Below, piece by piece: positions 7,000 to 13,533 of a DNA stretch of 37,880 nt. The stretch comes from a virus. Every line of letters begins with the position of its first letter. Position 1 is the stretch's first letter. Both the position numbers and the translations under genes were made by a program. The stretch covers positions 1 to 37,880 of the IMG/VR virus record IMGVR_UViG_3300048833_000141; one strand, given 5' to 3'. The notes below the pieces were generated by a model. The model did no database searches. It saw only the letters and a list, made by a program, of their open reading frames with translations, and was not told the origin of the DNA.

Positions 7000-7193
7000 G
7001 CGAGCCTCCCGACAACTTGGAGCAGCAGCACGGCGATGCCGGCGCCGATCACCGCGCCCATGGCTATGCCGTGCCACATGCCGGCGAACCAGGCCGCGGC
7101 CTCGGCTCGCTCGCTCTGCACCTCGGGCAGTGCAGCGGGCGCGGCGAGGGTGCTGCGGCGCGCGGGCTTGATGAGGCGGGTGGTGGTGCTCAT
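6996..7193 (-). CDS. 65-residue membrane protein
   Basis: Basic, Pro-rich N-terminus, then one hydrophobic segment rich in Gly and Ala (GMWHGIAMGAVIGAGIAVLL) near the C-terminus. It overlaps its neighbours by ATGA on both sides. With the genes at 6160 and 6862 it makes three small tail-anchored proteins in one part of the operon, which suggests a membrane-directed task, perhaps exclusion. Confidence 0.6.
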   Translation of the reverse strand: MSTTTRLIKPARRSTLAAPAALPEVQSERAEAAAWFAGMWHGIAMGAVIGAGIAVLLLQVVGRLA

Positions 7194-7510
7194 GCGGGCA
7201 CCTCCACCGCGCCAAGCATGTCGGGCGTGACAATGGGCGCGTCGTGCTCGTACCCGGTTTTTTCCCAGCTGATGGCGCCGTTCTCAACCACTGCCATGTA
7301 ATTTGGGATTTTTTCACCCTCTTCGACAAGATCAAACCTCGGGTGCCACAGCGTGTAGGTTGTTTTGCTGTTCAGCCAGTCTCGGCTTACGTCAAGCGGA
7401 ACAGATCCGTAGAACAGACGCGCAGCGATGCCGTTTTTGATTGACTCGCGCAGCAGTTTTTCGGAGATTGACACGCGGCCCAGCCGCATGTTGTTTTCGA
7501 TGAATCTCAT
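7190..7510 (-). CDS. Hypothetical phage protein, 106 aa
   Basis: Starts MRFIENNMRLGRVSISEKLL. It reads as a mixed alpha/beta soluble protein with conserved-looking aromatic patches (DWLNSKTTYTLWHPRFDLVE) and no membrane segment. It is coupled by ATGA overlap on both sides. I do not recognise the family. Confidence 0.62.
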   Translation of the reverse strand: MRFIENNMRLGRVSISEKLLRESIKNGIAARLFYGSVPLDVSRDWLNSKTTYTLWHPRFDLVEEGEKIPNYMAVVENGAISWEKTGYEHDAPIVTPDMLGAVEVPA

Positions 7511-7944
7511 GCGGGCACCTCGGTGGCTTTGATGGCTGCGCGAGCCGCATGCATTGAGCTGTCTTGGTGCTCAGCTGATACATGGTCGAAAAACCCGGTT
7601 TCGACTTGCCAGACCAGCCGCTGCAAAGCCCCCAGCAGTTGGTCGCGCTGGGCGCGCAACTGCTCGCGCTTGGCTTGCTTGGCGCCATCGGCGGCGCGCT
7701 TGATGGCGTCAAGCTCAAAGGCGAGCTGCGCCTCTTCGGCCTGCAGGGCGATTCGGTTTTCCATCGGGGTTTTGATGCCGTCGATGTAAAAGGCCCGGCG
7801 CCATTCGGTGACGATGGCCTGAATCTCCAAGCGGCGCGTCTTGATTTGCGCCAGACGCAGTTCAGCGCATTCCGGCGTGATCAGCGGGACGGTTGCCAGG
7901 ATGCGGACCGAGCTGGCGTGTCCTTCTGAGGTGCGGGCGTTCAT
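7507..7944 (-). CDS. Coiled-coil phage protein, 145 aa
   Basis: Starts MNARTSEGHASSVRIL at the ATGA junction with the first gene of the operon. Long helices rich in Glu, Gln, Ala and Arg (RLAQIKTRRLEIQAIVTEWR, then AIKRAADGAKQAKREQLRAQ) predict a coiled coil. The ORF extension upstream of 7944 overlaps another gene and is rejected. The function is unknown. Confidence 0.62.
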   Translation of the reverse strand: MNARTSEGHASSVRILATVPLITPECAELRLAQIKTRRLEIQAIVTEWRRAFYIDGIKTPMENRIALQAEEAQLAFELDAIKRAADGAKQAKREQLRAQRDQLLGALQRLVWQVETGFFDHVSAEHQDSSMHAARAAIKATEVPA

Positions 7945-8144
7945 TCTTCGCCTCTCTTCACATCCCGCGCCTGGCCGCCGAAAACTCGGCGCACTTTGGC
8001 TTTCAGCGAGTCTTCTTCGATGGGCACCAGCGCCAGGGCGCCGAATTCGCTGATCAGCAGCTCGTCGGCCTGCTCGCCGGTCAGCTCGGTGACTTCGATG
8101 GGTGCAGCGCGGTGCGGCGCTGCGGGGGTGTGAATCTGTGCCAT
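7941..8144 (-). CDS. First gene of the left early operon, 67 aa
   Basis: The ATG at 8144 has GGAGAG about 7 bases upstream and lies some 35 bases after the predicted transcription start. The protein begins MAQIHTPAAPHRAAPIEVTE and continues with an acidic segment and a basic tail (SLKAKVRRVFGGQARDVKRG). The family is unknown. As the first gene behind the left promoter it should be made at once after derepression, a slot where many phages keep anti-host or antitermination functions, but there is no motif to test this. Confidence 0.62.
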   Translation of the reverse strand: MAQIHTPAAPHRAAPIEVTELTGEQADELLISEFGALALVPIEEDSLKAKVRRVFGGQARDVKRGEE

Positions 8145-8183
8145 GTGGCTCTCCAGAAAGCGCCCGGGGTGGGCGTCTGAGGT

Positions 8184-8227
8184 GCATTGTTAGCCATGGC
8201 GTAATGGTATGTCAATAGCCCCAGCGT
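8184..8227 (-). promoter_or_regulatory. Left early promoter with operator (PL-like)
   Basis: On the minus strand a TTGACA -35 box (8215-8210) and a TAACAA -10 box (8192-8187) are 17 bases apart, near the sigma70 ideal. The whole 44-bp block matches 37 of 44 bases with the block before the Cro-like gene. Half-sites of the form GGCGTAA, AGCGTAA and TTGACGCC recur in and next to it, so both promoters should be bound by the same repressor. Confidence 0.8.
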
Positions 8228-8248
8228 AATATTTTGACGCCAGGCACA

Positions 8249-8273
8249 AAAAAACCGCCGGGTGGGCGGTTTC
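8249..8273 (-). terminator. Intrinsic terminator between lipoprotein gene and PL
   Basis: AAACCGCC and GGGCGGTTT form a stable stem around a short GGGT loop. T-runs occur on the appropriate sides for both strands. It follows the stop of the minus-strand lipoprotein gene, so it probably ends that transcript before the early operon promoter. Confidence 0.75.
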
Positions 8274-8290
8274 TTGGGGGGTTAGACCTT

Positions 8291-8788
8291 CTACTCGGGA
8301 ACCTGGTCTAAGAATGTGGATAGGTACAGTGGCGGGATGTAAAACACTTCTTCACCGGCGCGCCCGCTTAGTTTGAGAGTGACGCCAGTTACTCGTTTTC
8401 CTTCCAGGTACTTTCTGTCCACGTTCAGCCCGATTGTCTCGACGTGGCTACAGCCGTACCGGGTGCAAGATCGCACCTCGCGGTCTATCAGGGTCGTAGC
8501 GTACCGCTTGCCGTCGCTGTCGAAGCCCTGTGTATAAAAGCGCCAAGGGCCTGAATAGAAATCAGCAACATAGATCTGATACACCATGGTGGCTCCGTCG
8601 TTTTTCCACGCCCTAATGAGCACGGCGTCTGACGAAGAGCTTAGGTCTGAGCCAGTGTATCGAGTCATTTTCTTGAAGTCGTCGCGCTCAATTTTTACGG
8701 TCGCCCTGACTTCGGTGGGCGCCACTGGCGGCGCCGCGCAGCCAACAAGAAACAGCAGGAAAAAAGAAATACCGAGTAGGCGGCTCAA
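8291..8788 (-). CDS. Secreted lipoprotein, probable lysogenic moron
   Basis: 165 residues with a clear lipoprotein signal: a basic start, hydrophobic core (LLGISFFLLFLV) and lipobox LVGC with Cys at residue 17, so it should be lipidated and anchored in the membrane. Asp is not next to the Cys, which fits outer membrane sorting. The mature part is beta-rich with two Cys (SCTRYGCSHV). The gene stands beside the repressor, away from both lytic operons, and has its own terminator, typical of a gene expressed in the lysogen. It may alter the host surface or exclude other phages. Confidence 0.75.
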   Translation of the reverse strand: MSRLLGISFFLLFLVGCAAPPVAPTEVRATVKIERDDFKKMTRYTGSDLSSSSDAVLIRAWKNDGATMVYQIYVADFYSGPWRFYTQGFDSDGKRYATTLIDREVRSCTRYGCSHVETIGLNVDRKYLEGKRVTGVTLKLSGRAGEEVFYIPPLYLSTFLDQVPE

Positions 8789-8827
8789 GGGTAAGGCTCC
8801 GGTGTATGGAAGGGTTGATGGGCTGGG

Positions 8828-9217
8828 CTAGTTTGCGCCATTTGTTCCGTTGGCTGTGGGCGGTTGCGCAAGCGCATCAAGTAGCCGCAAGGCCTGATAT
8901 TGGGCCTCAGGCTCCATGGCTGTCAACAGGTCGAGCGCCATGCTCACTGGGTCCGGTTGCCCGTGAAGTTCAGCATAGCTCGGTGGGGTGTCCATCCACC
9001 CACTGGGCAGCTGCATCGCTTCTTCGATCTTGCGCGCGAGATCTTCGCCCATGACGCGGGGTTTCCCGGTGTTGTGATGGGGAGACTGGTTTTTGATTTG
9101 CGAGAGTGTGGCATCGGTTCGCGCCAGGCCGATGCGCTCGTTGAGGTCGGCGAGCGACTTGTGTCGGTCTCTCAGCATCTGCAGGCGCTGGCGACGTGTT
9201 TCGGCGATGGTTTGCAC
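8828..9217 (-). CDS. CI-like repressor, short form without a protease domain
   Basis: About 129 residues. The N-terminal half (QTIAETRRQRLQMLRDRHKS, then LADLNERIGLARTDATLSQI) resembles the XRE-type DNA-binding domain seen in prophage repressors, and EDLARKIEEAMQLPSGWMDT is the usual end of that fold. The C-terminal part is short and helical; there is no S24/LexA-type Ser-Lys protease domain. The GTG at 9217 is chosen because a longer frame would begin inside the operator. A weak -10 box TTTAAT (9230-9225) ends 7 bases before this GTG, suggesting a leaderless transcript. Confidence 0.75.
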   Translation of the reverse strand: MQTIAETRRQRLQMLRDRHKSLADLNERIGLARTDATLSQIKNQSPHHNTGKPRVMGEDLARKIEEAMQLPSGWMDTPPSYAELHGQPDPVSMALDLLTAMEPEAQYQALRLLDALAQPPTANGTNGAN

Positions 9218-9255
9218 AGCAGAAATTAAAGACGCTGGCGCGAAAAAACAAAATG

Positions 9256-9299
9256 ACGCTAGGGCTATTGACATCTATTTACGCCTTGGCTAATAATGC
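9256..9299 (+). promoter_or_regulatory. Right early promoter with operator (PR-like)
   Basis: TTGACA (9268-9273) and TAATAAT (9291-9297) are 17 bases apart, a near-perfect sigma70 promoter. The block matches the PL-like block at 8184-8227 in 37 of 44 bases. Extra TGACGCT half-sites lie just upstream (near 9232 and 9254). The predicted transcription start falls at or next to the ATG at 9305. Confidence 0.85.
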
Positions 9300-9304
9300 C
9301 CGCC

Positions 9305-9577
9305 ATGGATGAACTCAAGATTTGGCTCGGGCACGAGCATGGCCGGCAAGTGCAGCTTGCGCACCTGCTTGGCGTGAAGCCACCCGTTGTCAACGCCTGG
9401 CTGAGCCATCGCAGGCCGCTGCCAATGCGCCACGCGGCAGCCATTGAGCGGTTCACCGGCGGGGTGGTCACGCGCCAGCAGCTGTTTCCTGAAGACTGGT
9501 CCCGCATCTGGCCGGAACTTGCTGCCGATACCGCAAGCGCCCACCTCCAGCAAGCCCAAGGAGCCGCGCATGGTTAA
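9305..9577 (+). CDS. Cro-like repressor (YdaS/Cro fold)
   Basis: 90 residues: MDELKIWLGHEHGRQVQLAH, then LLGVKPPVVNAWLSHRRPLP, followed by RHAAAIERFTGGVVTRQQLFP. This is the YdaS/Cro-type helix-turn-helix with the usual MRHAAAIE and LFPEDW segments. It is divergent from the CI-like gene and reads first in the rightward operon. An ATG at 9296 lies inside the -10 box, so the ATG at 9305 is preferred, probably on a leaderless message. By analogy it should repress PL and PR and shut down the repressor gene. Confidence 0.87.
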   Translation: MDELKIWLGHEHGRQVQLAHLLGVKPPVVNAWLSHRRPLPMRHAAAIERFTGGVVTRQQLFPEDWSRIWPELAADTASAHLQQAQGAAHG

Positions 9578-10040
9578 GCCGGTCAAGCCGATCGCCTGGC
9601 GCCGCCGAGCACCTGTTCGAATTCCGGTGGTGTTTTCCTGGCCTGGCGTAAGTGGCTCGGCGCTGAACTTCATGGGCCACACGGGGGGCATTTCGTCGGC
9701 TGCGCTCTTTCCTGCTGTGGGAGAGGTTGCTGGACCGACTTGCCGAGCGAACTTGAGAGGTGGCGCTGTTCGCGCAGCTTTCAGTGCCGACTTGGCCCCG
9801 GGCCGCGTTCCAATCTCTTCGTCAGTTCCCCGGCCGCCCGAATCACCTCGCCCAGTGGCAGATGCAGAACAAGTTGTAAGCAGCCTACAGAAATGGTTGC
9901 AGCGACTTCGGTTGGAGATCGGCCTGGCAGCAGCTGTATTTGGCTTGCGTTTGCTGCAGCAGTCGGGGGGTGATCTGAGGTTTGCGCAGAAGCTTGCGCA
10001 AACGCCTCGAAGTGCGCCACATCCAGGGAGTGAGCAATGA
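9570..10040 (+). CDS. Possible gene behind cro, overlapping an antisense gene
   Basis: The ATG at 9570 has a strong AAGGAG site 7 bases upstream and overlaps the end of the Cro-like gene by 8 bases, a typical coupled start. The product begins MVKPVKPIAWRRRAPVRIPV. From 9781 on, however, the frame is antisense to a better-looking minus-strand gene and its composition becomes unlike protein. I think a short product may be translated, or that this is the front of a gene cut by later insertion. Confidence 0.3.
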   Translation: MVKPVKPIAWRRRAPVRIPVVFSWPGVSGSALNFMGHTGGISSAALFPAVGEVAGPTCRANLRGGAVRAAFSADLAPGRVPISSSVPRPPESPRPVADAEQVVSSLQKWLQRLRLEIGLAAAVFGLRLLQQSGGDLRFAQKLAQTPRSAPHPGSEQ

Positions 10041-10176
10041 GGTCGCAGATGCCCCATGCATTGGTTGCTGCTGCGAACTGTGAGCCCCGCATGTCTTCGA
10101 TCACCAGCGCCAACACGCCCGGCTCGTTCGTGGTGGTGTATGCGACCTCTTTCAGCGGATGGATTTCTTCTTTCAT
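9781..10176 (-). CDS. Hypothetical protein, antisense in the right operon
   Basis: 131 residues beginning MKEEIHPLKEVAYTTTNEPG. It has a beta-strand-rich first third, then an alternating helical part (AWGICDLIAHSLDVAHFEAF, later GCLQLVLHLPLGEVIRAAGE). GGAAGGACC precedes the ATG. It runs opposite to cro and the replication genes, so transcription from PR should oppose it. It may be expressed from the lysogen. The family is unknown. Confidence 0.6.
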   Translation of the reverse strand: MKEEIHPLKEVAYTTTNEPGVLALVIEDMRGSQFAAATNAWGICDLIAHSLDVAHFEAFAQASAQTSDHPPTAAANASQIQLLPGRSPTEVAATISVGCLQLVLHLPLGEVIRAAGELTKRLERGPGPSRH

Positions 10177-10338
10177 GGGCCGGTCCTTCCAGTTTGGGTT
10201 GTGTGAGAGCACCCAATGTAGCTGGCTGGGCCGGCCCGCCAATGGCTCGGGTTTGGTGCGGTGTGTTCATGCCGTCCATGCTCGTTTTTTTTGCGTGCCC
10301 AAGGTCCGCAACTGCTCACAACGAAATTGAGAGGCAGC

Positions 10339-10710
10339 ATGAACCACCAAATTTCTCTACCGATTGAGGTGCGCCCTGATGAGGTGATGCGCAAGCAAAG
10401 CCTTGGCGCTGCCATTGAGCTGTGTGCGGAGCTGGGCGGCTACGCGCTGGACAAGACGCTGCAGCAAGAGTTGGGCGTGGACAAAGCTCAGTTCAGCCGC
10501 TGGCACTCTGGCCACGAGGGCGTGCAGTGGCCGAAGTTCACGGCGCTGATGGACCGCTGCGGCAACGATGCGCCGGTGTTGTGGATGCTGCACCAGCGGG
10601 GGTATGACCTGCACAGTGTGCGCCGGCGCGAGAGCGCCCTGGAGCGCGAAAACCGGGAGCTGCGCGATGACCTGGCTGCAGCAAGGCGTTTGCTGGGGGT
10701 GCGGGTATGA
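10339..10710 (+). CDS. CII-like/HTH transcription regulator
   Basis: 123 residues. The core AIELCAELGGYALDKTLQQE, then LGVDKAQFSRWHSGHEGVQW, then FTALMDRCGNDAPVLWML, is a helix-turn-helix protein common in Burkholderiales prophages in the CII position. The C-terminal part is a charged coiled coil (SALERENRELRDDLAAARRL), which suggests an oligomer. GAGAGG lies 5 bases upstream of the ATG. The role as activator of lysogeny is inferred from its place. Confidence 0.65.
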   Translation: MNHQISLPIEVRPDEVMRKQSLGAAIELCAELGGYALDKTLQQELGVDKAQFSRWHSGHEGVQWPKFTALMDRCGNDAPVLWMLHQRGYDLHSVRRRESALERENRELRDDLAAARRLLGVRV

Positions 10711-11018
10711 GTGCGGCGGTCGATACCGTAGCGGCTGCGCCTGTGAAGGTGCCGAATTCTCAGCAGATGGTGCTTGACGCGCTGGTGGTGCGCCGACGCC
10801 ACGGGGTGCACAAGGTCACCGCGGCCGAGCTGCGCGAGCTGCTGGAGCAGATCCACGCGCCGCGCCGGTTCGACAAGGGTTGGGTCACCGCGCGACTGGC
10901 CGACATGAAAGAGAGCGACCTGGTGGAACAGCTGGACGAAACCCGCTTCGATCCGCGCACCCGAAAGAGCAGCCACCTCTGGCAGCTGCCGCTCACCCAA
11001 GCAAGGCTGTGCGCATGA
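10707..11018 (+). CDS. Small winged-helix-like protein
   Basis: 103 residues. It starts as ATGA over the previous stop. The segment QQMVLDALVVRRRHGVHKVT, then AAELRELLEQIHAPRRFDKG, then WVTARLADMKESDLVEQL resembles a winged helix in which a recognition helix is followed by a beta wing ending SSHLWQLPL. It probably binds DNA and may belong to early control or replication. Confidence 0.58.
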   Translation: MSAAVDTVAAAPVKVPNSQQMVLDALVVRRRHGVHKVTAAELRELLEQIHAPRRFDKGWVTARLADMKESDLVEQLDETRFDPRTRKSSHLWQLPLTQARLCA

Positions 11019-11078
11019 GCGTGCCCGCCTCCCATTCGATTCGATACCTGTGCGCTGGCGCGGTTTGAGAGGTTCCTT

Positions 11079-11903
11079 GTGAGCACAGTTGTGATGTCTC
11101 AATGCTGGCCGATCGGTGGCATGTCGCCAGCGCAGAAGGCGGTGCTGATTTCTTTGGCCGACCAGGCGAACGATGACGGCTATTGCTGGCCATCGGCGAG
11201 CACGATTGCGAAGCGCACCTGTTTGTCTGAGCGGGCCGTTCGCAGCGCCATTCTTTGGCTGCGCGAGACCGGTTTTTTGCGTTCAAGTGAGCGCAGCGGC
11301 ACCTCCAGCGTGTACCAGATCACGCCAGAAAAAGGCGTGTTACCCCTGCAGCAAATGCACCCCTGCAGCAAATGCACCCCTGCAGATGCCGCACCCCGGG
11401 GTGCAGATGCTGCAGGGGTACCCCTGCAGATGCCGCACCCCACCCCTGCAGATGCTGCACCCAAACCGTCATTGAACCGTCAATTGAACCGTAAAGAACC
11501 AAAGAGCGCGGGCGATGCCGCGCCGGGTTTCCAGCTGCCGGACTGGATCGACCAAAAGCATTGGGACGTTTGGCATTCGTGCAAAAAGCGCAAGGGGGTA
11601 AGCGATGGGCAAAAGCAGATGGCGGTTGACCAGCTGGCCGACTGGCGGCGTGAGGGGGTTGACCACGCTGCGGCGTTGAAGAGCGCTGCGCTGGCTGGCT
11701 GGCAGGGCCTGTTCAAGCCCGATGTGCAGGCGGCTGGCCGGCGCGATGCGCCGGGGGAAACCGCCTACCAGAAATCGATGCGGCTGCGTGTGGCCGAGGC
11801 GGCGCCGGGCTTGGCGCGCAAAGACCCGTCTGCCGCTTCGCCGGCCGGCAATTTCCTTGATGTGATCGAGGTGCAAGCGCGCACCGTTGGGAGCCTGCCA
11901 TGA
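11079..11903 (+). CDS. Replication initiator, lambda O-like
   Basis: 274 residues from a GTG start. Residues 15-75 form a winged helix of the phage replication protein O / helix-turn-helix type: GMSPAQKAVLISLADQANDD, then GYCWPSASTIAKRTCLSERA, then VRSAILWLRETGFLRSSERS. A low-complexity linker (residues 85-130) is encoded by an iteron-like cluster, as lambda O carries the origin within its gene. The C-terminal domain (LPDWIDQKHWDVWHSCKKRK, then VDQLADWRREGVDHAAAL) likely contacts the P-like partner next door. It should bind the origin and recruit the helicase loader. Confidence 0.82.
   Translation: MSTVVMSQCWPIGGMSPAQKAVLISLADQANDDGYCWPSASTIAKRTCLSERAVRSAILWLRETGFLRSSERSGTSSVYQITPEKGVLPLQQMHPCSKCTPADAAPRGADAAGVPLQMPHPTPADAAPKPSLNRQLNRKEPKSAGDAAPGFQLPDWIDQKHWDVWHSCKKRKGVSDGQKQMAVDQLADWRREGVDHAAALKSAALAGWQGLFKPDVQAAGRRDAPGETAYQKSMRLRVAEAAPGLARKDPSAASPAGNFLDVIEVQARTVGSLP
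11341..11490 (+). other. Putative replication origin with iterons, inside the O-like gene
   Basis: Copies of ACCCCTGCAG followed by CAAATGC or ATGC(C/T)GC start at 11342, 11359, 11376, 11420 and 11442, and an inverted copy lies at 11410-11420. Two are part of perfect palindromes: GCACCCCGGGGTGC (11391-11404) and TGCAGGGGTACCCCTGCA (11411-11428). Downstream is a more AT-rich stretch with three TTGAACCGT-like repeats (11468-11495), which could be the unwinding element. It sits exactly where lambda has its origin. Confidence 0.7.
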
Positions 11904-12361
11904 GCATTCCGATGAGCTGGGTTGAGAAGATTTTCCAGAAGCTGATTCTGGTCTATGGCCGGGATTTTCTGGCGCGGTGGGAGGGTGTTGAGCTGGCCGA
12001 TGTGAAGGCCGATTGGGCATCCGAGCTGGCCGGGTTTGAGAATTGGCACGAGGCCATTGCCCACGCCCTGGCGAACCTGCCGCCATCGAAGCCACCCACC
12101 GCGCTGGAGTTCCGCGACCTAGCGCGCAAGGCGCCGCGCCGCGAGGCACTGGCGCTGCCCGATGCGAAGGCAGACCCGGAGCGCATGGCTGCTGAGCTGA
12201 GCCGCTTGGCTGGCGTGAAGGCGAGCGCGGCCGCTGCTGCCCGGATGGATCACAAGGCCTGGGCCCGGCGCTTGCTGGCGCGTGAGAAGGCCGGCGAGCG
12301 CCTGAAGCCCGCTGTGTCCAAGCTGGCCCATGCCGCGCTGGCTGGTGGGGTGGTGGCATGA
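11900..12361 (+). CDS. Helicase loader-like replication protein (lambda P-like)
   Basis: 153 residues, coupled by ATGA to the O-like gene. The start MSIPMSWVEKIFQKLILVYG, RDFLARWEGVELADVKADWA and HALANLPPSKPPTALEFRDL match the common short P-like replication proteins of proteobacterial phages, where the WVEKIFQRL and PPTxxEFR motifs are diagnostic. It probably recruits the host DnaB helicase to the origin. The C-terminus is helical, with Ala and Lys. Confidence 0.78.
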   Translation: MSIPMSWVEKIFQKLILVYGRDFLARWEGVELADVKADWASELAGFENWHEAIAHALANLPPSKPPTALEFRDLARKAPRREALALPDAKADPERMAAELSRLAGVKASAAAAARMDHKAWARRLLAREKAGERLKPAVSKLAHAALAGGVVA

Positions 12362-12546
12362 ACCGGGCCTATGCGCTGCTGCAGCTGCTGCGCCACGGGC
12401 CGATGCGCTGGCCTGAGCTGGTGCAGGTGACGGGCTGGCCCATGGACGAGCTGCAAGGCCTGACCGATGCCGGTGTGAAGTGCGGCGCAATCAGGCGCAT
12501 CACCATGGGCCGCGCCGGCAACTGTGCCTACGAGGCCGCCCTGTGA
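12358..12546 (+). CDS. 62-residue HTH-like phage protein
   Basis: Starts as ATGA over the previous stop. The sequence YALLQLLRHGPMRWPELVQV, then TGWPMDELQGLTDAGVKCGA resembles a small winged helix, as in other protein slots between replication and packaging genes. A turn with IRRITMGRAGN could be the wing. It may bind DNA; no family name is known to me. Confidence 0.62.
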   Translation: MNRAYALLQLLRHGPMRWPELVQVTGWPMDELQGLTDAGVKCGAIRRITMGRAGNCAYEAAL

Positions 12547-12872
12547 GCCAGCCCGCACCCACATGCCTGCGCTGCAAGAACTGGCTGCCACGCGAGACGC
12601 CACCTTGGGCCGCGCGGCTGGGCATGGCGATATGCGCTAAGAAGCTCACCAAGGCGGTCACGCTGAGCCACTGGCGCAGCTGCACCGAGTTCACGCCAGC
12701 CCAAGACGCCTCGGTGAGTCGGCGCATTGAGTGGCTGGGCCGCTGCCGGGTGGATGTGGCGCCGTATGGTCCGACCACCCCACCCCCCGGCCAAGGTACT
12801 ACCGCAACCACCTCAGACACGGGTCATTCACGGCGCGAGGATTCGCTAGTGCATGGGTTTGGTAAAGGGTGA
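12543..12872 (+). CDS. Cys-rich small phage protein
   Basis: From GTG 12543 (GTGA overlap). The N-terminal part has CLRCKNWLPRETPPWAARLG, then ICAKKLTKAVTLSHWRSCTE, with four Cys placed for a zinc site. The C-terminal third is Pro/Thr-rich and probably disordered. Its start inside the previous stop points to coupling. It is the last gene of the early rightward group. Confidence 0.6.
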   Translation: MSQPAPTCLRCKNWLPRETPPWAARLGMAICAKKLTKAVTLSHWRSCTEFTPAQDASVSRRIEWLGRCRVDVAPYGPTTPPPGQGTTATTSDTGHSRREDSLVHGFGKG

Positions 12873-12879
12873 ACGGTGC

Positions 12880-13533
12880 ATGGTGAACAGTGATCCTCCA
12901 TCGGAAAAAGCTATGAGCCAAGCGGCGATCGGTCGGGCGCTTGGTTTGTCTCCCGCGTCCATGACCAAGCTCAAGGGGCAGGGCATGCCTGTGGATTCCG
13001 TGGCCGCAGCCCAGGCCTGGCGCGAGGCCCGGCAGAACGTAGCGCAGCGCAAGCCGGCGCCGGAATCTGCGGCCGCGTCCAGCCGCCGCACTGACCCGAT
13101 GCGCGACGAGCTGGGTGGCGACCGCCTGCGCCGCCGTGTGGATGAGGCCGAACGCATCACCGTCAACGGCCGGCCTGTTTTCGGTGGCAGCGGTGGCGGT
13201 TTCGACATGCCCCCTGACATCGGCATGGGCGAAGACCGCGATGAGGCCCGCACCCGGCGCGAGATTGCCGAGGCGAACATGGCCGAAATGGACGAGGCCC
13301 GTCTGCGGCGCGAACTGATCCGTGTGGCCTCGGTGCAGGCGCAGTTGTCGACCGACTACGCCACCACGCGCGATGCCATGCTGCAGATCCCGGCGCGCAT
13401 GGCCCCGCTGCTGGCCGCGTCGGCCGACCCCGCCGCTATCCAGAGCCTGCTGCACGCCGAGATTCACCAGGCGCTCATGACGCTGGCGGGCAGCGCCAAC
13501 CATGTGCCCGCCATCGAAGGGGCGTTCGATTGA
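12880..13533 (+). CDS. Terminase small subunit (Nu1-like)
   Basis: About 217 residues. An N-terminal helix-turn-helix (MSQAAIGRALGLSPASMTKL, then KGQGMPVDSVAAAQAWREAR) is the winged-helix that recognises the packaging site in Nu1-type subunits. The central part is disordered and Gly-rich, followed by a long helix with the ARTRREIAEANMAEMDEARL and ELIRVASVQ signature common to this family. Starts at 12853, 12880 and 12913 are all possible; AAAGGG upstream favours 12880. It overlaps the large subunit gene by ATTGAG. It implies a cos-type packaging site nearby. Confidence 0.83.
   Translation: MVNSDPPSEKAMSQAAIGRALGLSPASMTKLKGQGMPVDSVAAAQAWREARQNVAQRKPAPESAAASSRRTDPMRDELGGDRLRRRVDEAERITVNGRPVFGGSGGGFDMPPDIGMGEDRDEARTRREIAEANMAEMDEARLRRELIRVASVQAQLSTDYATTRDAMLQIPARMAPLLAASADPAAIQSLLHAEIHQALMTLAGSANHVPAIEGAFD

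Noticed and set aside
11341-11463. CRISPR array
   Set aside because: Repeats are only 10-17 bases with almost no spacer and are part of a coding frame; they fit iterons.
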